DNA from: a virus | Length of the DNA stretch: 43,519 nucleotides | Strand: one strand, 5' to 3' | IMG/VR virus record: IMGVR_UViG_3300017971_000116 | Location: 1 to 43,519 of that record | In this document: in pieces, positions 23,666 to 32,992 of the stretch | Layout: the number at the start of each line of letters is the position of its first letter | How positions within the stretch are numbered: the first letter of the stretch is position 1 | Translations under genes and position numbers: made by a program | Notes under the pieces: generated by a model | The model's input: only the letters and a program-made list of their open reading frames with translations | Database searches by the model: none | What the model was told of the DNA's origin: nothing

Positions 23666-26600
23666 TGCCCGAGAACAAGCCCTCCCTCGAGGAGCTCCTG
23701 GGCTCGGCGGAGGGGAAGCCCTCCCTCGATGAGCTGATCGGGTCCACGGAGCCGAAGCCGCCCACGGACACGGCGCCGCCGCGTGACGAGCGCGAGGCCA
23801 GGGCGATCCGCCGCGAGGCGACGAAGCCAATCGAGACGCCCAAGCAGATCCTCGGGACGGCGGAGCGGTACGAGGACGTGCCCAGCCGGATCGGCGCGGA
23901 GGCGATGAAGGCCGAGCCCGTGGCGCCCGGGGTCGAGTCCTCGATCAAGATGGGCAGTCTCGAGGCCAAGATCCCTGGCTCGGAGGAGACGCTCCGGTCC
24001 TACGCCGAGAAGCTCACGGGCTCCCAGGCCGGGAACCCGACCGCCCTGGCCAAGGCCCTGGTGGCCGGCGGGCTCAAGCCCGAGGGAGCCTCGGATCCGA
24101 AGGCCGTCATGGATGCGGCGCAGGCCCACTTCCTCAAGAGCACCCAGGAGATGTGGGAGCTTCGCCAGTCCTGGGAGCCGGACGTCGTCAAGTCTCGGAT
24201 GCCCCTCAACTTCGAGGAGGCGGCGCTCTGGCGCGAGCGCGAGATGGAGATGGACGAGCAGGCCTACGAGCGCATGACGTGGGCCCAGAAGGCCGTGGGC
24301 GCGGTCCTCGGGTCGCTCGGGGACTTCGAGGCGAACGCGCTGAACCTCTTCTCTGAGGTGCTCTCAGGCTCCGACGAGGACCACTGGCGCTTCGGGATCG
24401 AGGGGATGCGCCAGATGGCGCCCCGCGCCACCGCCGCCCTCGAGCGCTCCATCGCCGAGGACAACTGGCTCCAGGGAATCAACGCTGTCGGGCTCGGGGC
24501 TAGCCACCTCGCCGGCACGATCGGGGGCACCGTCGTAGCCGGTCCGGCTGGCGGCGCAACGGCCTCCTTCCTGGGGTCCGAGGGCGACCTGCGCGACCGG
24601 ACGATCAGCGCGGCTCAGATGTACGCCTTCCTGAAGATCGCCAAGTTGACCGAGCCGTGGCTGAACGCCGTGTCCCAGACGTCGGGGCGCCTGGCTGCCT
24701 ACGGGGCGGAGGCCGGGATCGAGCTGACCACCGAGGCCCTGGCTGCCATGGCGACGGGCCGCGACATCACCGGCGCCGACCTCGTCTTCTCGCTCGGTGG
24801 GCCCGCTGTAGGCGCCGCTGCGCGTGGCCGCGGGCTGCCCAAGCGAGACGTCATGCCCTCCGTGAAGTCCCGGCAGACGGCGCCACAGCCCCAGGAGACC
24901 CCCAAGGGGCTCGAGGGGCGCGGGCTCACCGTCGAGGAGAGGCCCTCGGACACAGGGATCGACCTCCGCCTGATGAAGGACGGGAAGCAGGTCGGCGACT
25001 TCACCCTCACCGACGCCTCGAAGGCCGAGCCCTACAAGGAGGGGATCCCCGAGAACGTCGCGCCAGGCACGCCCAGCCCCTGGGAGGAGGGCAACTGGCT
25101 CTACATCGACGGGGTCCAGATCGAGGAGGCGCTCCGCGGGAAGGGCGCCGGGACCGACTTCTACCGGGAGATGCTCCGCATCGCCGGCGAGAAGGGCTAC
25201 GCCGGGGTTCTCGGGGAGATCTCATGGCAGTCCGACGCGGCAAAGGGCGTCTGGAAGAAGCTCGGCGGCAAGGTCACAGAGGACGAGGGCTTCGTCTACG
25301 CCCTGACCCAGCCGAAGAAGCCCGCCAAGGTGAGGCGCTTCAAGGAGGAGCTCGGGGTGGCTGGCGCCACGGGGCGCCCCCTCGACGCGCCGAAGATCTC
25401 CCGCGGCGTGAAGGACCAGCTCGCCATCTGGCTCGGCGACCTCAAGACCCGGGTCGGGGTGGCGGGCACGCCCACCGCCAAGCAGATGGCCGCCGAGGCC
25501 AGGGACATCGAGACGCGCTCGGCGACCGCCGCCGGCGAGATGTCCAAGGCCCTGGACCCGCTCCGCAAGACCCTGTCTGCGGGGCCCGCCACCAAGAAGG
25601 GCCAAGAGATCGCCGAGATCTCGAAGCTCGAGCAGGTCGAGCCGGACTCCCCCGGCTACCGCCCGGTCTGGGCCGACATCATCGAGGGCAACCGCAAGCC
25701 GGCCAACGCGACCGAGGCCCAGGCCGCGAAGGAGATGCAGGATCTGATCCTCTCCCGCGGCGAGATGCTCGAAGCCGAGCTCACCATGCAGATGGACGGG
25801 GCTGCCGCCAAGGAGATCCGCTCGCTTCAGGCCAAGGCCGAGGAGGCCAGGCAGAATGGCGAGTACGGTCTGGTCGAGCAGTACGATGACCAGATCAGGG
25901 CGATCCGGGGGAACACGAACGACCTCGCCAGGGCCCTCGACGAGTACCGCGCAGCCCGCGAGGCCGGCGATCAGGTGGGCATGGCCGACGCCAGGGCCGA
26001 AATCGACGCCTACTCCGGGCGGCTCTGGCGCCCCTTCAAGAACGTGCCCGGGGTCGTCCCCCTCGAGCCGACCGGCGAGATGTACGACATCCTCCGCGGC
26101 GGCGGCGGGGACAGGTGGGATGCAGTCACCACAGCCTTCGCCGACGCCAACAACATGGACGTCAAGAAGGTCCGCCGGATCTTCCGCAAGATGCGGGAGG
26201 ATCTGCTCGGCGAGGCCGACGTCATCGGCGGCACCAGGGCCGCGAGCCTGGGCGGCAGCCTTCAGGCGGACTTCCAGCGCTCCTTCCCGCGGAACCCCTA
26301 CGCCGTCCAGCTCCCGGGCTCGAAGAAGCGGATCTACCTCTTCGAGCACGATCCCATGAAGTACGCCCAGCGCTTCACCGCACGCGGCGCCCTGCAGGTC
26401 GGCTTCCGCCAGAAGTACGGGCAGGACATCCGCGGCGACGGCGGCGCCTGGGCGAGGCGCCTCGATGAGCTCCAGAAGGAGGGCGCGAACGAGGCCCAGA
26501 TGCGGGCGGCGGTCCAGCTCGGGCAGTCCCTCCAGGGCACGCCGATCGAGCGCTCGATCTTCGGCATCGAGGAGCCGGGCGGGACGACGGGCCGGATCAT

Positions 26601-28080
26601 GCGCGGCCTGGGCTCGATCTACAACGCGACGAAGACCACGCTCTCCGCCATCCCGAACCTCGCCGAGACTCCGGGCGCGATCATCGAGCACGCCGGCTTC
26701 CGTGGCGCGCTGAAGTCCATCGGCGACAAGCGGATCCTCACCAAGGCCGGGCGCCAGGCACGGAGGCTCGAGGTCGAGAAGCTCCGCCGCGAGGCGACGA
26801 TCACCGCCGACGTGATCGATATGCACTGGGACCCGTCGCGACCCGTCGAGTCCCTGCGCCGGATGTCGAACGAGACGCTCCGGTTCGTCTCCGGCTCCCG
26901 GGCCGTGGGCGAGGCGCAGGAGACGATGATGGGCCGTCGGGCCCTCGAGTGGACCCAGGAGATGCAGCGGGGCACCCGCAGGGCCCCGAGTGGCGGCGAC
27001 ATCTCCCGGCTCCGTGCGCTCGGCTTCGACTACGACACGGCGAAGAAGATCTCGACCGGGCAGGCCGCCGAGGCCCAGTACCGGGACGTCCGGCAGCGGA
27101 TGGTCCAGCGCTCCTTCGGCGCCAACTCCCCGAAGAGCGACCTGTCCCGGGCCGAGCAGAACAGGTGGCACCGCCTGCTCACCCGCTTCGACAAGGTGGC
27201 CTCCGCCTACATCCGGAAGACGTGGCGCGGCATCGGTGGCTCGCTCGACACGATGATCAAGGCCGGCGGCGATACGTCCCTCACCAAGCGTGAGCGGCGC
27301 ATGGCCCAGGCCGGGGCGCTCGGGCAGTTGTTCCGCATCCTCTCGGGCCGCACTGTCTCGGGCGCGGGCCAGTCCTTCCTCTACGGCCTGGCGCTCGGCG
27401 GCGAGGGCGGGGTCGAGGAGCAGTGGGAGCGCCTGAAGGACAACCCCGCGAAGTTCGCCTGGGAGAGCATGGTTTCGGCCACCCTCTTCGGGAAGTGGGC
27501 GCAGATCCAGCGAGCCAGGGACGGCGACTTCGACATGAGCCGGTCCATCTGGTTCCTCGACCTCGCCCAGAACGTCAAGGACGCGATGACGAACGAGGGC
27601 CGGTACTCCGATCAGGAGGGCTGGGGCACGTTCATGAAGCTCGTGAGCGGGCAGATGCCGATGCTGAAGGCGGCGCACACCCTCGGGGCCGTCACCGGGA
27701 TCTCGAGCTACGACTCCCACCAGATGCAGACGGCGCGCAAGGCCTACTGGAACTGGCACCGGGCTCGCGGGACCATGCCCGACTTCTCCTCCTTCGGTTC
27801 GTCGAAGACGCCCGAGCTGTCGAAGGCGCTGCGCGTGCTGCGCCACAAGGCCCGGAGCGCGAAGGGCGTCGAGACGCTCAAGCCCGAGATCCGGAAGATC
27901 TTCTCCAAGTACGACGCCTCGCCGGCGAAGATCGCGGCGCGCATCCGGAATGCGAAGACCCTCGCGAAGCTCGGCAAGGAGCAACGCGAGGATCTCAGGG
28001 ACTACATCGGGGATGGGAACTACCAGCGGCTGGAACTCGAGGACTCGATCTTCGAGAGCCTCGCTGGGATGATCAACTAG
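23665..28080 (+). CDS. Giant internal virion protein with GNAT-like domain
   Basis: 1471 residues from ATG 23665. The start holds two tandem linear motifs KPSL(E/D)EL(L/I)GS. Residues about 100-390 are helical with Gly/Ala-rich hydrophobic stretches (HLAGTIGGTVVAGPAGGA) that could enter membranes. Residues about 430-550 resemble a GNAT acetyltransferase fold: strand WLYIDGVQI, then the acyl-CoA loop RGKGAG (491-496), then helix and a final GVWKKLGGKV. The rest (about 560-1471) is helical and charged. Length and position fit the largest ejection protein of podoviruses. No lysozyme motif was found. An active acetyltransferase is possible but the domain may be structural. The stop overlaps the convergent primase gene by four bases. 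Confidence 0.85.
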   Translation: MPENKPSLEELLGSAEGKPSLDELIGSTEPKPPTDTAPPRDEREARAIRREATKPIETPKQILGTAERYEDVPSRIGAEAMKAEPVAPGVESSIKMGSLEAKIPGSEETLRSYAEKLTGSQAGNPTALAKALVAGGLKPEGASDPKAVMDAAQAHFLKSTQEMWELRQSWEPDVVKSRMPLNFEEAALWREREMEMDEQAYERMTWAQKAVGAVLGSLGDFEANALNLFSEVLSGSDEDHWRFGIEGMRQMAPRATAALERSIAEDNWLQGINAVGLGASHLAGTIGGTVVAGPAGGATASFLGSEGDLRDRTISAAQMYAFLKIAKLTEPWLNAVSQTSGRLAAYGAEAGIELTTEALAAMATGRDITGADLVFSLGGPAVGAAARGRGLPKRDVMPSVKSRQTAPQPQETPKGLEGRGLTVEERPSDTGIDLRLMKDGKQVGDFTLTDASKAEPYKEGIPENVAPGTPSPWEEGNWLYIDGVQIEEALRGKGAGTDFYREMLRIAGEKGYAGVLGEISWQSDAAKGVWKKLGGKVTEDEGFVYALTQPKKPAKVRRFKEELGVAGATGRPLDAPKISRGVKDQLAIWLGDLKTRVGVAGTPTAKQMAAEARDIETRSATAAGEMSKALDPLRKTLSAGPATKKGQEIAEISKLEQVEPDSPGYRPVWADIIEGNRKPANATEAQAAKEMQDLILSRGEMLEAELTMQMDGAAAKEIRSLQAKAEEARQNGEYGLVEQYDDQIRAIRGNTNDLARALDEYRAAREAGDQVGMADARAEIDAYSGRLWRPFKNVPGVVPLEPTGEMYDILRGGGGDRWDAVTTAFADANNMDVKKVRRIFRKMREDLLGEADVIGGTRAASLGGSLQADFQRSFPRNPYAVQLPGSKKRIYLFEHDPMKYAQRFTARGALQVGFRQKYGQDIRGDGGAWARRLDELQKEGANEAQMRAAVQLGQSLQGTPIERSIFGIEEPGGTTGRIMRGLGSIYNATKTTLSAIPNLAETPGAIIEHAGFRGALKSIGDKRILTKAGRQARRLEVEKLRREATITADVIDMHWDPSRPVESLRRMSNETLRFVSGSRAVGEAQETMMGRRALEWTQEMQRGTRRAPSGGDISRLRALGFDYDTAKKISTGQAAEAQYRDVRQRMVQRSFGANSPKSDLSRAEQNRWHRLLTRFDKVASAYIRKTWRGIGGSLDTMIKAGGDTSLTKRERRMAQAGALGQLFRILSGRTVSGAGQSFLYGLALGGEGGVEEQWERLKDNPAKFAWESMVSATLFGKWAQIQRARDGDFDMSRSIWFLDLAQNVKDAMTNEGRYSDQEGWGTFMKLVSGQMPMLKAAHTLGAVTGISSYDSHQMQTARKAYWNWHRARGTMPDFSSFGSSKTPELSKALRVLRHKARSAKGVETLKPEIRKIFSKYDASPAKIAARIRNAKTLAKLGKEQREDLRDYIGDGNYQRLELEDSIFESLAGMIN
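28077..28080. other. Four-base tail-to-tail gene overlap (CTAG)
   Basis: The palindrome CTAG supplies TAG stops to both the rightward giant protein gene (28078..28080) and the leftward primase gene (28079..28077). There is no room for a terminator between the blocks, so transcripts from each side probably run into the other as antisense. Confidence 0.95.
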
Positions 28081-30773
28081 CGGGTTTCCCGCATTCGCCT
28101 GACCGCCATCTCCATCAGGTCGTAGGCCTCCGCCGTCAGGCCGATCCCCTCCCACCCACGGGCCTTCTTCTGGGGCTTCGCGGGGTCGGAGATATCCACG
28201 TAGGCGACCTTCTCACCCATCGTGACGAGGGGCTCTCCGTGCGAGACGTCCATCAGCGCCTTGTCGCGCAGGATGTTGTTCATCGCCCGGGACAGGCGAG
28301 CCTGGGTCCAGCGCCGATCGAGCGCGTCGTTCTCGTCGATCGCCATGCCCTGGAACGCCCAGAAGAGCTCCTTGCGCGAGAGCGTGCCGATGCCGCCCTC
28401 ACGCCCCTTGGTGGACCGCACGTCGAGCAGCTCGTCGCCCGTGAGCCGCAGGTACTCGTCGAAGAACCGGCGGGCGTCCGTGCGGTTGTCGTCTTCCATC
28501 GCCGCCTTCGCACGCTCGGTGGACTTCGACGTGCCCCACGCCTTGCGCTTCAGGAAGTCGCGAGCCGCGGCTGCACACCAGAGGAAGACGCCGTCGCGCT
28601 CCTCCTCACGCAGCCTATCCTTCAGGTCGCCGTCCGCCGTCCCGCCTTCGCCGAGGGTCTTCTTGTTCGTCATGCGGATGACGACCATCCGGTTGAGGTA
28701 GGCAGAAGAGGACTTCTCGCTGAAGGAGGGCGGCTTGTTGGTGCAGAGCACGAGGGTGGCCATGGGCCGGAACGTGCGCTGCGGTCCGAACTTCACGCTG
28801 GCTGAGATCGAGTCGCCGCCGCCGGTCAAGGACTTGAACGAGTCGCTGTCCATGACCGTGCTCTGGTACGAGTCGCCTGTGTCCTCGACCACGGCCAGGC
28901 GCTTGCCCTCCAGCCGTGCGAGGGGCTCGTTCGCCCCGCTGCCCTGGTCCCGGTAGAGGATCGACATGGGGATGGGCGCCCACCCGTCATCTCCGACGGC
29001 GATCTGCATGATCGTGGTGATCACACCCTTGCCCGTGTTCGAGACGCCCCAGAGGACGAGGCACTTCTTCGTGTACTCGCTCCCGTAGCCGGACAGGGCG
29101 TTGCCCGCCACCATCCGCACTACCTCCAGAGTTTCCTCGTCCTTGAGCGCGTCCCGCAGGAACGGGAGGAGGCTGGGCGCGAGCTCGTCGACGTCGGCAT
29201 CCCAGCCGTGCCACGTGGCCTCGGAGCAGTGGGTGAGGAAGTCACCGGGGAACCATCGCCCCTCAAAGAACTCCTCGGTCCTGAGGTCGATGGTGCCGTT
29301 GGCGCACGCGATCCTCGTCTTGGATGCCTCGATGCGGCGGGGCTTCGCGACGAGGTCGGAGGCGAGATCGAAGGCCTTGCGCTGGGGGCCGATCGACTTG
29401 ACCTGGGCGCGCTCCTTCGCCTTCCACTTCTCCCAGTCCTTGTTCTCCATGTCCTCGGGCTGCTCGATCTCGGCGAGCAGGAACCGGGTCAGGATCCGGA
29501 GCACGGGGTAGATCTTGTTGCGGACGTGGGCCTCTGCCGTGGCGCCGTCGACCCAGTGCGTGCCCGCCCAGGCGAGGTGGAAGTGCCGCCCGCGGAAGCC
29601 GGGCTCGCAGTACCAGTACTTGCCGAGCGCCCAGACCAGCATGGCGGCGCGGCCCTGGTCCCCGAACCCGAACATCTGCGAGCGAAGGTGGATGGGGCAG
29701 TCGTCGAAGTCGCCCGGGTCATACCCGGTGGCGCCCAGAAGCTCGTCGCGAACGGTGCTCGGTGACTCCTCCGTGCTCGTCGAAGACGACGTGGACTCCG
29801 GGTGCGAGCCGGAAGGACTGCCGTCGGAAGGGGGGACCGACGCCCGCCCCTCCTCGATCAGCGGGCGGGGGCACTCGGAGCCACGGTTCATGCCCGAGGC
29901 GAAGGTCTTGTCGAACTCCTTGGGGCCCTCGGGCTCCCCGAGCATCCCGTTCTCTTCGCACGCCGCTGACATGGCGCCGTGGATCTGGTCCTCCGTGAGG
30001 TAGCCCTTGGCGTAGAAGCCGGCGAGCCCGAACGTCTCACGGTTCAGCTCGTCATTGCGACGGCCATCGGGGGCCTGCGCCACGGCCTTGTGCGCCTTCT
30101 CCAGGGCGGCCCGGACGTAGGCCTTGATCGAGGTCACCCGCACGGGCGGGCGCGAGTCCTTGAACTCCTTCGACGTCCGCTTCAGGCAGAGCGCGAGCAG
30201 CGAGTCGGGGATCATCGGCGGGACGAAGTGGAGGAGCGTGCGGTCGTCGTCGTCCCACGTGTAGGCCTTGCCGCCCTTCACGCTGCCAGGCATCACGCAG
30301 TTCTGGTTCTTGAGGACGTCGATGCCGGGGATCGCGTCCTCCTTCCGGCCCGTGGTCGAGAGGAAGTTGTGGACCTCGACCCCCCTGGGAATGGACCACC
30401 AGTGATGGGTCCCGTTCCTCGGGGTGTGTGCGGCGATCGGCATCTCGGGCGGGCTGTGCTGCTCGTAGAGCGCGTGGAGCGCCGACACGCCATCGGCCTC
30501 GCCGTGGTTGTCGCCATCGAAGACGACGCAGTCGGCGAGCCCAGGCTTGCACCCGATGTTCGCTTGGGCCTCTGTCGCCCAGCGACCCGCGACCTGCTCG
30601 AGGTCGGAGGTGGGAGCCTCGTCGGCCTCCTTCATCAGGCGCGTGCCCTTGCCGGGGATCAGCCTGTAGACCGGGTAGCCCGCGGCGGCTAGGCGGAGCG
30701 CGGCGACCCCTTGATCTGCTAGACCGCGGCTATACTTGTTGACCAGCCGCGTCTTCCTGATAGCATCCCTCAC
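28077..30773 (-). CDS. Primase-polymerase fused to SF3 (D5/P4-like) helicase
   Basis: 898 residues from GTG 30773, confirmed by GGGAGG five bases upstream. The N-terminal AEP primase-polymerase shows the metal-binding FDGDNH (D86, D88) and a THHWW strand (H123/H124). After a helical region and a Ser/Pro linker (about 312-345) comes a D5_N-like part. The SF3 ATPase follows, with Walker A GVSNTGKG (576-583), Walker B LAVVED (E630, D631), sensor LCTNKPP (N679) and a downstream Arg in AYLNRM. The protein would open the origin, prime, and possibly polymerise. It is the only recognisable replicative enzyme here. First gene to meet the late block; its stop shares CTAG with it. Confidence 0.93.
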   Translation of the reverse strand: MRDAIRKTRLVNKYSRGLADQGVAALRLAAAGYPVYRLIPGKGTRLMKEADEAPTSDLEQVAGRWATEAQANIGCKPGLADCVVFDGDNHGEADGVSALHALYEQHSPPEMPIAAHTPRNGTHHWWSIPRGVEVHNFLSTTGRKEDAIPGIDVLKNQNCVMPGSVKGGKAYTWDDDDRTLLHFVPPMIPDSLLALCLKRTSKEFKDSRPPVRVTSIKAYVRAALEKAHKAVAQAPDGRRNDELNRETFGLAGFYAKGYLTEDQIHGAMSAACEENGMLGEPEGPKEFDKTFASGMNRGSECPRPLIEEGRASVPPSDGSPSGSHPESTSSSTSTEESPSTVRDELLGATGYDPGDFDDCPIHLRSQMFGFGDQGRAAMLVWALGKYWYCEPGFRGRHFHLAWAGTHWVDGATAEAHVRNKIYPVLRILTRFLLAEIEQPEDMENKDWEKWKAKERAQVKSIGPQRKAFDLASDLVAKPRRIEASKTRIACANGTIDLRTEEFFEGRWFPGDFLTHCSEATWHGWDADVDELAPSLLPFLRDALKDEETLEVVRMVAGNALSGYGSEYTKKCLVLWGVSNTGKGVITTIMQIAVGDDGWAPIPMSILYRDQGSGANEPLARLEGKRLAVVEDTGDSYQSTVMDSDSFKSLTGGGDSISASVKFGPQRTFRPMATLVLCTNKPPSFSEKSSSAYLNRMVVIRMTNKKTLGEGGTADGDLKDRLREEERDGVFLWCAAAARDFLKRKAWGTSKSTERAKAAMEDDNRTDARRFFDEYLRLTGDELLDVRSTKGREGGIGTLSRKELFWAFQGMAIDENDALDRRWTQARLSRAMNNILRDKALMDVSHGEPLVTMGEKVAYVDISDPAKPQKKARGWEGIGLTAEAYDLMEMAVRRMRETR

Positions 30774-30779
30774 GTCAGC

Positions 30780-30791
30780 CTCCCTAGGGAG
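30780..30791 (-). promoter_or_regulatory. Palindrome over the primase ribosome site
   Basis: CTCCCTAGGGAG is a perfect 12-base palindrome. On the - strand its half AGGGAG is the core of the AGGGAGG ribosome site for GTG 30773. Self-pairing within one RNA would need a tight loop; pairing between RNAs or a protein operator are other options. Confidence 0.35.
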
Positions 30792-30802
30792 TCCGGCATC
30801 TC

Positions 30803-31192
30803 CTATCGCATGGCGCCCCCCTGGTCACGGTGGCCAGGGGGGTTTCCATTTCTGGAGAGCTCGACCAGACTCACGATCTCGCGTACCGATTCGTCGAGGT
30901 CACAACCGGCGCGGGCCACGATGTGGATCCCGCCCTCTCGGTTGACCATCTCGCCCCAGCGCTCCTGCTCCTTGCGGACGCGACCACGCGGGGCTTTCAC
31001 CTCGATCGACAGGAACCGCCCGTCGATCATCCCGAAGATGTCTGCCTGGCCGGGGACTCCGACCTTGACGATCTGCTCCGGGTTGCTGTAGGCGCGGAAC
31101 GTGCCGACCACGTTGCGCCAGACCTTGCACCCCTGGACCCTGGAGAGCGCGACGAGCAGCATCGACTGGAACTTGTGCTCGGTGAGTCTCAT
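30803..31192 (-). CDS. VRR-NUC family nuclease
   Basis: 129 residues from ATG 31192; no good ribosome site is visible, so coupling from the helicase gene is likely. The compact PD-(D/E)xK nuclease signature is present: GVPGQADIFG (first acidic Asp), then strand-motif FLSIEVKAPRG (E and K), then QERWGEMVNREGGIHIVARAG with the conserved Gln. VRR-NUC stand-alone proteins in phages act on branched or flapped DNA, often next to a helicase and primase, as here. The last 20 residues are a polar tail. Role: processing of replication or recombination intermediates (inference from family and neighbours). Confidence 0.88.
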   Translation of the reverse strand: MRLTEHKFQSMLLVALSRVQGCKVWRNVVGTFRAYSNPEQIVKVGVPGQADIFGMIDGRFLSIEVKAPRGRVRKEQERWGEMVNREGGIHIVARAGCDLDESVREIVSLVELSRNGNPPGHRDQGGAMR

Positions 31193-31207
31193 GGGGGCAT
31201 CGGGCGA

Positions 31208-32680
31208 CTATACGACCGTCCCGACGCTGGGCAAGTACGAACCGCAGAAGCGGCAATGCTGCGCCTCAGTGCGCTTGTGTGAGCACCTTTGCATGATGAC
31301 CGTCTCCTGCAGGCGCACCCACTCCAGGGCTCTCGAGGGCCAGCATCCGGTCTTCTCGTTGAACTTCACGCGGGCAGCCTTGAGCTTCCAGCCCTTCTCC
31401 TGGGCCTCGTTCAAGAGGGACCAGTACAGCATCTTGAGGTCCGCCACGCGCTCGGGCTCGGCAGCCACAATCTGTAGTAGGTCACCCCGCCTGTGCTGCA
31501 CCTTCCGGCGCTTGCGCGTGACCGGGTAGGCCTCGCCGCAGACGGGGCACTCCTTCCTTCCGGCGGGCCCGACGGCGAAGCAGAAGGGGCACGTGCGGAT
31601 GGCGGGGACCGAGTCGCCGCTGACCTTCCCGTTGAGGGTCCACTCGATCGGGTCGTCCGGCAGCCCGCACCGGCTGGCGTTGCCCGCCATGTCGACGATG
31701 ACGGCGGGGCGACCGTCCCGCTTCGGCCTCAGGGCTCGACCGCAGGACTGGCGGTGGAAGACGAGGCTCTTCGTGGGGCGGGCAAGGATGACGCCGTCGC
31801 ACTCGGGCACGTCGAACCCCTCGTCCACGAGCTGCACGTTGGTGAGCACCCGGATCTCGCCCGAGCGGAACCGGCTCATGATCTCATCGCGCTCGGCCTT
31901 GGGGGTGGAAGCGTCGGCGTGCGAGCACGGAACCCCGCCCTCGTTGAACGCCTCCTCGTAGGCGATCGACTGCTCGACCGTGGCGCAGAAGACGATTGCC
32001 TGGCGCCCGTCGAGGAAGCGGCGATACCACTTGAGGGGGCCACCGACCAGGGAACCCATCCGCTCACCGGCATCGCCCCTGGCGAAGTCACCACCTCGAG
32101 AGCGCACGCCCTGAAGCTCCGGAGCCTCGGGCGCCCAGTAGTCGTAGCGTGCTAGGTATCCGTTCTCGATGAGCCACCGGACGGTGGGGCCCTCGACGAT
32201 CACGTCCCAGCCAGCCTCGCCCAGCCCGCGCCCGTCGAGCCGTGCGGGGGTGGCTGTGAGCCCGAGCCAGAAGGCGTCCCGGTAGCGCCCCAGAGCGGCC
32301 ATGTGGCCCTTGGCTACGGAGTGGTGTGCTTCATCGTCGATGACCAGCGCGCCCGGAGGAGGCTCTCTCCGGGCCAGGGAGGCTACGCTGGCTACCTGCA
32401 CGGGCTTGGAGGCGTCCGGCTTCTCGCCGGCCATGATCAGGCCGGGGTCGAGGCCGGCGTCTACGAGGTGGTCCGCCATCTGGAGCACGAGCTCCCGGCG
32501 GTGGACCATGGCGATGACGGGGTGGCGCCTGGCGACGGCGTCCTGGGCAACGGACGCCGCCACCACGCTCTTCCCGGCCCCGGTCGGCATCACGGCGAGC
32601 ACGTGCCGACGGCCCGCCCTCATGTTGCCGTAGACGCCCCGAACGACCTCGGTCTGGTGGTCGTAGAGCCGGACCGCCAC
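31208..32680 (-). CDS. SF2 DEAD/DEAH-type helicase with zinc ribbon
   Basis: 490 residues from GTG 32680. SF2 motifs are complete: Walker A MPTGAGKS (31-38), DEAH at 116-119, motif III TATP (142-145), and motif VI QSCGRALRPK (311-320). A four-cysteine ribbon follows (CPFC at 364-367 and CPVC at 378-381), and the C-terminus carries another CxxC-type site (CRFCG). The domain order resembles phage and bacterial DNA helicases of the RecQ-like/ComFA-like or restriction-helicase type. It is adjacent to VRR-NUC and primase, so DNA unwinding in replication or repair is likely. The ribosome site is weak and the start is close to the upstream stop. Confidence 0.92.
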   Translation of the reverse strand: MAVRLYDHQTEVVRGVYGNMRAGRRHVLAVMPTGAGKSVVAASVAQDAVARRHPVIAMVHRRELVLQMADHLVDAGLDPGLIMAGEKPDASKPVQVASVASLARREPPPGALVIDDEAHHSVAKGHMAALGRYRDAFWLGLTATPARLDGRGLGEAGWDVIVEGPTVRWLIENGYLARYDYWAPEAPELQGVRSRGGDFARGDAGERMGSLVGGPLKWYRRFLDGRQAIVFCATVEQSIAYEEAFNEGGVPCSHADASTPKAERDEIMSRFRSGEIRVLTNVQLVDEGFDVPECDGVILARPTKSLVFHRQSCGRALRPKRDGRPAVIVDMAGNASRCGLPDDPIEWTLNGKVSGDSVPAIRTCPFCFAVGPAGRKECPVCGEAYPVTRKRRKVQHRRGDLLQIVAAEPERVADLKMLYWSLLNEAQEKGWKLKAARVKFNEKTGCWPSRALEWVRLQETVIMQRCSHKRTEAQHCRFCGSYLPSVGTVV

Positions 32681-32683
32681 GGT

Positions 32684-32992
32684 CTACTTGAGGCCCTTCA
32701 GCATCTCGCCGAACGCAGCGAGCTTCTTCTTGACCTGAGCCTTCCTCGACCGGATCACATCGAGTTCGTGCTCGAGCCTCGAGATCTTGTGCTCGATCGC
32801 GAGACGCTTGGTCGAGAAGAAGCCCTTCCTGCTGATCTCGGTGCGGCGGATCGTGTGCTCCCAGGACCAGCGCATCCCACCCCGCGCCTCGACCTGCTTG
32901 ACCTTCACGGTCTTGGGCGTCTCCTTGACGACCTCGTACTCCTCGATCTCATCGCCGTAGTCGGCGACCTTGTAGAGCCTATCTGAGGGCAT
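32684..32992 (-). CDS. Hypothetical beta-coil protein
   Basis: 102 residues from ATG 32992, overlapping the methyltransferase stop by 14 bases. The N-terminal half is beta-rich (YEVVKETPKTVKVKQVEAR) and the C-terminal half a Lys-rich helix or coil (ISRLEHELDVIRSRKAQVKK). Similar small phage proteins with a strand module and a terminal coil occur near replication genes, but the function is not established. Translational coupling links it to methyltransferase and helicase. Confidence 0.7.
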   Translation of the reverse strand: MPSDRLYKVADYGDEIEEYEVVKETPKTVKVKQVEARGGMRWSWEHTIRRTEISRKGFFSTKRLAIEHKISRLEHELDVIRSRKAQVKKKLAAFGEMLKGLK

